Assembly (NCBI GenBank): GCA_018819375.1
Contig: JAHJQH010000072.1
Location: forward strand, 1 to 10,539
Direction of reading: 5' to 3'
DNA: 10,539 bases
Origin: Nanobdellota archaeon
GTDB lineage: Archaea; Nanobdellota; Nanobdellia; SCGC-AAA011-G17; GW2011-AR20
Shown: one piece after another, positions 5,648 through 10,539 of the stretch
Position numbering within the stretch: position 1 is the first letter of the stretch
Layout: every line of letters starts with the position of its first letter
Notes under the pieces: generated by a model
What the model was told of the DNA's origin: nothing
What the model saw: only the letters and a program-made list of their open reading frames with translations
Databases searched by the model: none
Made by a program: the position numbers and the translations under genes

Positions 5648-5658
5648 CTTTATAAAAA
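5648..5658 (-). promoter_or_regulatory. TATA box for ASCH gene
   Basis: The minus strand reads TTTTTATAAAG, centred about 27 bases before the ATG at 5626. Confidence 0.55.
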
Positions 5659-5692
5659 CACTGAAAAGCGAACCTAATAAAACAAAAGAAGT

Positions 5693-5968
5693 CTAAAGCA
5701 AATTCTTAATCTTCTCGATGTTCTCTGCGATTTTATTCCCGTTTTCTGTCAGTTTTATTGCCTTGATTCTTCCCTGCTTTTCAAATATTACCAGCTTTGC
5801 CTTCTCCATTTCTTGAAGAATCTTGACAGCGTGAGAATAAGTGCAATCAACTTCTTTTGCTAAAATAGAACCATACCGCCCTTTCTGTTGGTTTCTTCTA
5901 AGAGATACCAAAATCATTGCAGGCTTCTTTCTGAAAAATACTTCAAAGATATCTTTTTTCTTAACCAT
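5693..5968 (-). CDS. MarR/ArsR-like winged-helix regulator
   Basis: A 91-residue winged-helix DNA-binding protein. The HTH spans about residues 31-60 (YGSILAKEVDCTYSHAVKILQEMEKAKLV), with VDCTYSHAVKIL as the likely recognition helix, and the wing lies at 61-73 (FEKQGRIKAIKLT), followed by a C-terminal helix suited to dimerisation. Small archaeal regulators of this shape commonly act as local repressors; no target is evident. The ATG at 5968 is preferred over the in-frame TTG at 5980, because GGAG on the minus strand (about 5975-5978) is correctly spaced as a Shine-Dalgarno and a TATA box at 5999-6008 would start transcription just upstream. Confidence 0.75.
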   Translation of the reverse strand: MVKKKDIFEVFFRKKPAMILVSLRRNQQKGRYGSILAKEVDCTYSHAVKILQEMEKAKLVIFEKQGRIKAIKLTENGNKIAENIEKIKNLL

Positions 5969-5998
5969 TTTTATCTCCAACAGTTAGGAATACCAACA

Positions 5999-6008
5999 CA
6001 TATTTAAA
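5999..6008 (-). promoter_or_regulatory. TATA box for winged-helix gene
   Basis: The minus strand reads TTTAAATATG, centred about 36 bases before the ATG at 5968. It therefore predicts a leader of some 9 bases carrying GGAG, one of the few genes here with a short leader. Confidence 0.55.
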
Positions 6009-6063
6009 CCTTTTTGTTCAAATATATACTTTTAGACAGAAGTTTTAAAAACCTTATGATGTT

Positions 6064-6972
6064 TTAGCATATTTTCTGTCCATTATTACTCAAAAGTTCT
6101 CTCCACCCCACACTCACTTTTTCCTTAACTTCTTCAAAAAGGTTCTTGTTTTCAGGCTTTAATAGGTGCTTGAATCTACTTTGTAACTTGAAGAAATCTT
6201 CTAGTGGCTTTTTGTTATTGACTTTCTTGAGATTAAGTTTACCATCCACAATCTCAAAAAGAGGATAAAAACAAGTTTCAAAAGAGAGTTTGCTTATTTC
6301 TATTGTTTTTGAGGTGTCTGTGCCCCATCCAGGAACACAAACAGAAAAGACCTGAACATATGCAGGTCCTTTTGTTTCAAGTCCTTTTTTGACTTTATTA
6401 TACAAATCAAGAGGATAAGCAGGATTTGCAGTTGCAACATAAGGAATCTTATGAGCAGCCACAATAAATGGCAATGGCTTTCCCCACTGAACCTTTCCTT
6501 TTACCAAATCACCAACAGGGGTTGTTGTGGTGTTGGCATATTTTGGGGTGGCACCACTTCTCTGCACTCCAGTATTGGCATAGGCCCCATTGTCATAACA
6601 AACATAACATATGTTGTGACCTCTCTCAAGCATACCAGACAATGCACCAAACCCAATATCAAAGCACCCCCCATCTCCAGAAATTATTAGGATTTTTGTT
6701 TTTTTCCCAAGCATCTTCAAAGCACTTTCAATCCCGGAAGCTGTTGAAGCAGTATTTTCAAATGCATTATGAATCGCAGCGTGTTTCCAGGATGTAAGGG
6801 GGTAAGCTGTGCTTACAACCTCCCCACAACCAGTGCCCATTACCACTATGGTATTTTCTCCAGCAGCTTTTAGAATATGCCTGAATGAAATTGCCATACC
6901 ACATCCAGAACAGGCACTATGTCCTGATGCAAACCATTCTTTTTCAGGAAGACCCAATATCACAGCAACCAT
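6064..6972 (-). CDS. porB: Pyruvate:ferredoxin oxidoreductase beta subunit
   Basis: Subunit of the cytoplasmic pyruvate synthase that converts pyruvate and CoA to acetyl-CoA, CO2 and reduced ferredoxin. This 302-residue chain carries the thiamine diphosphate site: GDGGCFDIGFGALSGML (99-115) and YDNGAYANTG (126-135) form the GDG...N Mg-ThDP motif. The cysteines that hold the proximal [4Fe-4S] cluster are C21 and C24 (CSGCG), C49 (GTGCGE) and C212 (SVCVPGW). Length is normal. The ATG at 6972 overlaps the 3' end of porA by 13 bases, so translation is coupled. No separate promoter is visible. The gamma and delta (ferredoxin) subunits are not encoded in this window. Confidence 0.95.
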   Translation of the reverse strand: MVAVILGLPEKEWFASGHSACSGCGMAISFRHILKAAGENTIVVMGTGCGEVVSTAYPLTSWKHAAIHNAFENTASTASGIESALKMLGKKTKILIISGDGGCFDIGFGALSGMLERGHNICYVCYDNGAYANTGVQRSGATPKYANTTTTPVGDLVKGKVQWGKPLPFIVAAHKIPYVATANPAYPLDLYNKVKKGLETKGPAYVQVFSVCVPGWGTDTSKTIEISKLSFETCFYPLFEIVDGKLNLKKVNNKKPLEDFFKLQSRFKHLLKPENKNLFEEVKEKVSVGWRELLSNNGQKIC

Positions 6973-8111
6973 CTTCCTTTCTCTTCTTTAAATGCCTTTT
7001 TGATATGGTCTTTTGTGATATCTCTGCCGCCTAATCCAGCAATGAATCCTTGGACATTAATCTCCTGTTTAAACAGGGCATATCTAACTTCAATAAAAAC
7101 AGGGCCCGCAATTCCAAAAGAAACCGCCCTGTCAATCACCTTTATTTTCTTGGCATTTTTGCAAGCATTGATTATCTCTTCTTTTGGGAAAGGTCTGAAG
7201 CATCTTAATCTCAACAAGCCAACTTTTCCCCCACTTTCTCTTAATTCATCAACCACTTCTCTCGCAGTTCCTGCAACTGTTCCGAGACATATTAAAATAT
7301 TATCAGCATCTTTTGTTTTGTAGGTATCAATTACTCCATCACCATATCCTCTTCCAAACTTCTTCTTAAACAAGGAATTAGTTTCTTTAATCAGCTCCAG
7401 ACTGCCCATCATTGCTTCATTTTGCTGCTTTTTTGTTTCCATATACATACTAGGATATCCAATTGGTCCAAAAGTCATTGGTTTTTTAGGGTCAAGTTTG
7501 AACAAAGGGTTATAATCAGGAAGAAAATCAGAAACATTTTGGAGCTCCTCAACAGGTTCGTGAACATGACTTAATGTAAATCCATCAAGACAGACCATTC
7601 CAGGAAGAAGAACCTTCTTATCCTCACATATTCTATACATCTGGAAAATGGAATCATAAGCTTCCTGCGCACTCTCAACATAAATCTGAATCCATCCAGA
7701 ATCTCTTTCAGACATTGTGTCAGAGTGATCCGCCCAAATATTGATAGGAGCACTCAATGCCCTGTTAGCAACAGCCATTACAATTGGAAGTCTCATTCCA
7801 GAAGCAACAAACAAAATCTCATTCATAAGAGCTAATCCTTGTGAAGATGTTGCAGTAAATGTTCTGACCCCTGTTGCACACGCACCAACACAAGCAGACA
7901 TTGCAGAATGTTCTGACTCAACATGAATCATTTCACATTTCATTTTTCCGTCATTAATCAGCTTCGCAAGGTGCTCCACGATGTGTGTATCCACTGGTAA
8001 ATTTTTTTAAACCATCTGTGGCGTGATTGGGTACATCGGGATAACCTTTGGAGAACATAAGCGAACAGCTTCTGCCACCGCAATACTCGCTTCCAAAACT
8101 ATTTTTACCAT
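6960..8111 (-). CDS. porA: Pyruvate:ferredoxin oxidoreductase alpha subunit, intron-split
   Basis: Alpha subunit of pyruvate synthase, partner of PorB. It is encoded in two exons, 8111-8016 (32 codons) and 7988-6960, with a 27-base intron between; the spliced product has 374 residues, close to the family length. Exon 1 holds the conserved N-terminus ending YPITPQ, whose Thr lines the pyruvate site. Exon 2 begins THIVEHL and carries VESEHSA (about 55-61, with the glutamate expected to activate thiamine diphosphate), TFTATSSQGLALM (about 75-87) and ALSAPINIW. Unspliced mRNA would stop at TAA two codons after exon 1. The start at 8111 lies 27 bases from a TATA box, giving a leaderless mRNA. The longest uninterrupted frame, from GTG at 7994, would lack the N-terminal strand and the YPITPQ motif and is an artefact of ignoring the intron. 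Confidence 0.9.
7989..8015 (-). other. BHB-type archaeal mRNA intron, 27 bases
   Basis: The RNA around the insertion forms a bulge-helix-bulge motif. The central helix is CCAC (8021-8018) with GUGG (7994-7991). The 5' bulge is AGA (8017-8015), cut as AG/A, and the 3' bulge is AUA (7990-7988), cut as AU/A. The inner helix is UGGU (8014-8011) with ACCA (7998-7995), closed by an A/U-rich loop. Outside, G8022 can pair with C7987, and CGAUGU (8038-8033) can pair with ACAUCG (7984-7979) across an internal loop, so the outer helix is relaxed. Splicing at the two predicted sites joins codons CAG and ACA in phase 0. The family knowledge used is that the archaeal EndA endonuclease recognises this structure in tRNA, rRNA and a few mRNAs. 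Confidence 0.87.
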
Positions 8112-8132
8112 AATAATCTTTCAAATTAACAA

Positions 8133-8144
8133 ATATTTAAATAT
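8133..8144. promoter_or_regulatory. Palindromic TATA box shared by porA and LAGLIDADG gene
   Basis: ATATTTAAATAT is a perfect 12-bp palindrome. Its centre is about 27 bases from the porA ATG (8111) on one side and 24 or 30 bases from the ATGs at 8162 and 8168 on the other. It therefore appears to serve both directions, with no second TATA box in the 50-bp gap. Confidence 0.6.
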
Positions 8145-8161
8145 ATCCTTTACTTCACAAT

Positions 8162-9235
8162 ATGCAGATGGGGGATAATAAGGTAAGTGGGATAGTAAAA
8201 TTAGAAGATATACAAAATACTAACTCTTATGCATTATTAATGAAAGGAAAAAATAAAGTCCCCCTAATAAAAATAAAAGATAATAAAAAACCAATCCTTC
8301 TCATTACAAGTGTAAAAAACACCAACATAGGAATCAAGAATCCTAAATTTCCTTTCGATTTTAGAACAAAAAGTGGCGCGAGATTTATTGCTGCGATTAT
8401 GGGTGATGGAGAGATCAATAAACAAATCAATGTAAGGTACAACAATCAAAACAAAAAATTAATTAGATTGGTTCTAAAGTCGGCCCAGGATATCTTTGGG
8501 GGCGTAGATTTTAAAATATACGAAAGAGGAGATAAAACATTCCAATTACATTTCCCAAAGATTGTTGGATTAATAACAATAAGGTTGGGGTTAAAACCAG
8601 GATATAAATCAAAAACAAATTACAAAATACCATCATTTATATTAAAATCAAAAAAAGAAATCAAGGCTATATTCCTTCGTCAATTTTTTAATGATGAAGG
8701 GAGTATCAGATTAAGTGACAGGAGATTACAAATTAAACAGACCTTATCAATTAAGATATCTAAAGAAAGATGTAGAAAAAATCCAGGTAAATACTGTCAC
8801 AATTTTTTGAAAGGAATAAAGCAATTATTTGATTCATTTGAAATCTCATCTAACATTGCCCTTGAAGGTTATAGAAATGAAAAAGTAGATTTTGGAATCT
8901 CGGTGTATGGTAAAGAAAACTTGGAAAAATTCCAAAAAGAGATTGGATCTGATATCGAAGAAAAAAGAAATAACCTCGATAAAGCAATTAAAAATTACAA
9001 ATTCCCCTCTGCCCCAAGAAATAAGAGGTTGTTATGGGCTTTAGATAAATTCAAGAAAATTCAAAATAAAAGGGGGTATGTTACAAAATGCAGTCTCTCT
9101 GAAGAATCTCAAAGAAGCATAAAAACAGCAACCTCTTTTTTAGTAGACCTAAAAAAACAAGGAAAAATCAGAGAAATAGAAAAACCAAGGAACAAAAAAG
9201 GTCATTTTCTACCAAGAAAGTATGTTTGGATTTAA
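8162..9235 (+). CDS. Free-standing LAGLIDADG endonuclease-like protein
   Basis: A 357-residue protein with two LAGLIDADG motifs: IAAIMGDG (76-83) with acidic D82, and LRQFFNDEG (172-180) with acidic E179. Two motifs in one chain imply a monomeric pseudo-dimeric endonuclease core, covering about residues 68-285, which is rich in the basic strands that contact DNA. Residues about 290-357 look like an added helix-turn-helix (KCSLSEESQRSIKTATSFLVDLKKQGKI) that may aid site recognition. No intein splicing motifs are present and it is not inside another gene, so it is free-standing. It is divergent from porA, about 150 bases from the porA intron. Possible roles are homing into intron-less porA, or a domesticated DNA-binding protein. 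The start may be 8162 or 8168; the latter fits TATA spacing better. Confidence 0.8.
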   Translation: MQMGDNKVSGIVKLEDIQNTNSYALLMKGKNKVPLIKIKDNKKPILLITSVKNTNIGIKNPKFPFDFRTKSGARFIAAIMGDGEINKQINVRYNNQNKKLIRLVLKSAQDIFGGVDFKIYERGDKTFQLHFPKIVGLITIRLGLKPGYKSKTNYKIPSFILKSKKEIKAIFLRQFFNDEGSIRLSDRRLQIKQTLSIKISKERCRKNPGKYCHNFLKGIKQLFDSFEISSNIALEGYRNEKVDFGISVYGKENLEKFQKEIGSDIEEKRNNLDKAIKNYKFPSAPRNKRLLWALDKFKKIQNKRGYVTKCSLSEESQRSIKTATSFLVDLKKQGKIREIEKPRNKKGHFLPRKYVWI

Positions 9236-9273
9236 TAATTTACCTTTTCCAAATAAAAAATATCCCCCGAAAC

Positions 9274-9480
9274 TTAGGATTTTTTTTGAATTAGGCTCCA
9301 AATAACATAAATTATAACGGGAAAAATCAAGCTGAGGGATGTCCATATGAAAAATAGGCTTGGAGAAAAACCTCCACGACAAGTAACTGACCCGATGCAA
9401 TACCAAACCAACAAGAGGAAGAATAAGATAAAAAGAATTAAACCTATTATTGTCTTAACTTTTGTAAATTTAAAATTCAT
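9274..9480 (-). CDS. Two-helix small membrane protein
   Basis: A 68-residue hydrophobic protein of unknown role, with predicted membrane helices at about 8-30 and 42-64, a short basic N-terminus (MNFKFTKVK) and a basic C-terminus (QKKS), suggesting both ends lie in the cytoplasm. The external loop holds C28 and C34, which could form a disulphide. The start is uncertain. The frame is open to a TTG at 9549, but the TATA box at 9558-9566 is too close to that codon, so the ATG at 9480, which begins the usual pattern of a charged end before the first helix, is preferred. The leader of roughly 55 bases contains GGTGG. It lies downstream of hepT in the same direction. Confidence 0.5.
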   Translation of the reverse strand: MNFKFTKVKTIIGLILFILFFLLLVWYCIGSVTCRGGFSPSLFFIWTSLSLIFPVIIYVIWSLIQKKS

Positions 9481-9557
9481 AAAAAAGAAGAACAACCCAC
9501 CTTTTTTAAATCTTTTTATTTCAATATCACTTTTTTGTTCAGGATTCAAATTAATTA

Positions 9558-9566
9558 ATATTTAAA
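9558..9566 (-). promoter_or_regulatory. TATA box for the membrane peptide gene
   Basis: The minus strand reads TTTAAATAT, overlapping the 3' end of the hepT frame. Transcription would begin near 9535, downstream of the TTG at 9549, which rules that codon out as a start on this transcript. Confidence 0.45.
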
Positions 9567-9912
9567 CCTGTTGATTTAAATCTTTAAGGATTTTCTGCAT
9601 TTGTTTTTTTAAGATGGGAATATCCACTTTTACTGCTTTCCAAATTAAGTCCATATCCACTCCAAAATAAGCATGAATGAGTATATCTCTTGTGCCAGAA
9701 ACATTTTTCCATTTTATCTTGGGGTATTTATGTTTAGTTTCTTTAGAAATGTTTTTAACAGCTTCACCAATGATTTCCAATCTCCTTATAGTTGCGTCTC
9801 TTAGGTTCAGGTCTCTTTCAAACATTTCTTTTGGGACATTTTTAGTAAACCTCTGAATTAACATTATCTGTTCTAGAATATCTTTTATAAAAATACATTC
9901 CTCTCGTTTCAT
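9562..9912 (-). CDS. hepT: HepT-like HEPN ribonuclease toxin
   Basis: A 116-residue all-helical HEPN protein (DUF86/HepT type). The active-site motif RX4HXY is intact: R75, H80 and Y82 in RDILIHAYFGVD. It follows the conserved helix ATIRRLEIIGEAVKNIS (40-56) that is diagnostic of the family. HepT proteins are ribonucleases held inactive when the partner MntA transfers AMP to the motif tyrosine; that chemistry is known from characterised type VII pairs and is inferred here. The gene overlaps the upstream mntA-like gene by 4 bases (ATGA), so the two are translationally coupled, with the antidote first. Length is normal and nothing suggests decay. Confidence 0.9.
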   Translation of the reverse strand: MKREECIFIKDILEQIMLIQRFTKNVPKEMFERDLNLRDATIRRLEIIGEAVKNISKETKHKYPKIKWKNVSGTRDILIHAYFGVDMDLIWKAVKVDIPILKKQMQKILKDLNQQV

Positions 9913-10373
9913 ATTATTTTTACCTCTCTGCTCAATATCTGCTTCTTAAGTAAAGGATTTATACCATTATAACTTAAAAGATCAACTTTCTTCTTTAGGT
10001 TCTTCTCAAGTTCTAACTTTATCCCAACAAATCCAATTAAACTAGTCCCTCTTGGAGGCTGAATTAAGATATCAATGTCACTGTTCTTTTTCGGGTTTCC
10101 TGCAGCATAACTCCCAAATATTCCTGCTTTTTTTATATGATTTCTAATCAGAATCTTCTTGATTGTAGGAATAATTTTTTTCAGGGCTTCATTTTCTTTT
10201 CTTTTTGGCACCAACAAACCCCCCACTTCCTTCTTCTTTTCTTCTAACTCACTTTTGCTAAGATTGACTCCGAGATATACTCTCTTCTTAGAAACTTTTT
10301 TTCCATCCCTCATGGATCTAGCTAGGTAGTAGTAATTCCTCCCATTCCTTTCCTTAATTTCTGTGTATGTCAT
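9909..10373 (-). CDS. mntA: MntA-like nucleotidyltransferase antitoxin with extra N-terminal module
   Basis: A 154-residue protein with a C-terminal minimal nucleotidyltransferase domain (about 60-154). The catalytic signature is GSYAAGNPKKNSDIDIL (87-103), that is GS-X10-DXD with D99 and D101, and the third carboxylate is D131 in KKVDLLSY. MntA enzymes neutralise HepT by AMPylation. Residues 1-50 are an addition not needed by the family: NYYYLARSMRDGKKVSKKRVYLG resembles, by eye, the N-terminal beta module seen on some archaeal Fic-type and transposase-like proteins. It might bind nucleic acid, for instance the operator. The ATG at 10373 is chosen over a TTG at 10424 because a TATA box lies 27 bases upstream of it. 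It forms an operon with hepT. Confidence 0.85.
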   Translation of the reverse strand: MTYTEIKERNGRNYYYLARSMRDGKKVSKKRVYLGVNLSKSELEEKKKEVGGLLVPKRKENEALKKIIPTIKKILIRNHIKKAGIFGSYAAGNPKKNSDIDILIQPPRGTSLIGFVGIKLELEKNLKKKVDLLSYNGINPLLKKQILSREVKII

Positions 10374-10383
10374 ACAACCCCGT

Positions 10384-10420
10384 ACGTCTACATTCTTTAT
10401 AAATCTTTCTGTGTAGACGT
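10384..10420. promoter_or_regulatory. 9-bp inverted repeat straddling the mntA-hepT TATA box
   Basis: ACGTCTACA (10384-10392) and TGTAGACGT (10412-10420) are perfect inverted repeats separated by 19 bp. On the minus strand the spacer contains the TATA box ATTTATAAAG (10404-10395), 27 bases from the ATG at 10373. A dimer bound here would block TBP/TFB, so this is a strong candidate operator for autoregulation of the toxin-antitoxin operon. Centre-to-centre spacing is 28 bp. Confidence 0.65.
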
Positions 10421-10439
10421 GCAAATCCTAACCTTAAGA

Positions 10440-10457
10440 AAAACTACCCCGTCCGGG
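10440..10457 (-). terminator. Weak candidate terminator on minus strand
   Basis: On the minus strand, CCC-GGAC-GGG (10457-10448) is followed by GTAGTTTTT. The stem is only 3-4 bp, so this is tentative; the pyrimidine-rich tail would suit termination of a gene entering from the right edge. Confidence 0.25.
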
Positions 10458-10461
10458 ATTC

Positions 10462-10539
10462 TCACTCCCAACCCCCTAATCTTTTTAGATTATAACACTC
10501 TCTTTTTTCATAGTCATCAATATGTTCAGAAATATAAAA
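10462..10539 (-). CDS. Possible C-terminal end of a gene running off the window
   Basis: One minus-strand frame is open from the edge to TGA at 10462-10464, encoding 25 residues ending NLKRLGGWE, with the Y, E, K, R-rich composition of a real protein end and no internal start codon. A competing frame stops at 10485-10487. It is followed by a weak hairpin and T-run. This is too short to be sure of, and no function can be given. Confidence 0.3.
   Translation of the reverse strand, partial: FYISEHIDDYEKRECYNLKRLGGWE

Noticed and set aside
6451..6991. Plus-strand open frames opposite porB
   Set aside because: They are antisense shadows of a clearly conserved gene, rich in H, Q and W codons produced by reverse complementing, with no promoter or ribosome site.
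6960..7994. porA taken as a complete 344-residue gene starting at GTG 7994
   Set aside because: It would lack the YPITPQ region that is encoded just upstream in the same frame, and the promoter spacing points to 8111. The intron model explains both.
7989..8015. Translational bypassing or an intein remnant as explanation of the porA insertion
   Set aside because: Bypassing needs matching take-off and landing codons, and CAG before the insert does not match GAT at its end. An intein scar would encode splice residues such as Cys or Ser at the start and His-Asn at the end. Neither is present, whereas the BHB geometry is exact.
9347..9565. Plus-strand frame opposite the small membrane protein
   Set aside because: The opposite strand gives a protein with two clean membrane helices, charged ends and an upstream TATA box; this one is only low-complexity lysine, isoleucine and asparagine.
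1..10539. CRISPR array or insertion sequence with terminal repeats
   Set aside because: No regularly spaced repeats with unique spacers and no transposase flanked by terminal inverted repeats were seen. The XerA-like recombinase has no recognised attachment sites nearby.

Overview
The window reads as a chromosomal segment of an AT-rich archaeon. Nearly every gene has an archaeal TATA box (variants of TTTAAATA or TTTATAAA) centred about 25-28 bases upstream of its start codon, which implies mostly leaderless mRNAs. The gene content is also archaeal: an archaeal-type tRNA-Lys, separate porA and porB genes for pyruvate:ferredoxin oxidoreductase, an XerA-like integrase, a UPF0292-like Toprim protein and a PadR regulator. 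The many short unrecognised proteins and the high A/T suggest a DPANN-type lineage such as Woesearchaeota or Pacearchaeota; that placement is inference.

Layout. Bases 23-745 hold two divergent small unknown genes. Bases 746-900 are a GC-richer island full of inverted and direct repeats. A small winged-helix-like protein (974-1366), an XerA-type tyrosine recombinase (about 1462-2289) and a membrane zinc-ribbon protein (2325-2690) follow. Next is a 55-residue lysine-rich protein with a strong Shine-Dalgarno and a leader hairpin (2786-2953), ending in a probable bidirectional terminator shared with the convergent padR-like gene (2969-3274). An EamA transporter and an unknown protein form a minus-strand operon (3397-4666). 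Divergent to it are tRNA-Lys(CTT) and, 7 bases after it, a Toprim gene. Minus-strand ASCH and winged-helix genes follow (5183-5968), then porA-porB (6064-8111), a divergent LAGLIDADG endonuclease-like gene (8162-9235), a two-helix membrane peptide, and a MntA/HepT toxin-antitoxin operon (9562-10373). A possible gene end runs off the right edge.

Main discovery. porA is interrupted after codon 32 by a 27-base insertion containing an in-frame TAA, exactly between the conserved YPITPQ and THIVEHL segments. The insertion is bounded by a bulge-helix-bulge motif: a 4-bp CCAC/GUGG central helix with 3-base bulges AGA and AUA on opposite strands, and an inner UGGU/ACCA helix. Cutting between bases 2 and 3 of each bulge, as the archaeal tRNA-splicing endonuclease does, removes exactly 27 bases and restores YPITPQ-THIVEHL. 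The true porA start lies at 8111, 27 bases from a TATA box, and the spliced protein is 374 residues. Transcribed divergently from the same palindromic TATA box is a free-standing LAGLIDADG protein. This raises the possibility of an archaeal version of collaborative homing, in which a separate endonuclease gene travels with a small spliced intron.

Other points of interest are a recombinase gene lacking a normal start codon, a 9-bp inverted repeat straddling the TATA box of the toxin-antitoxin operon, an extra N-terminal module on its nucleotidyltransferase, and a tRNA-mRNA dicistron.
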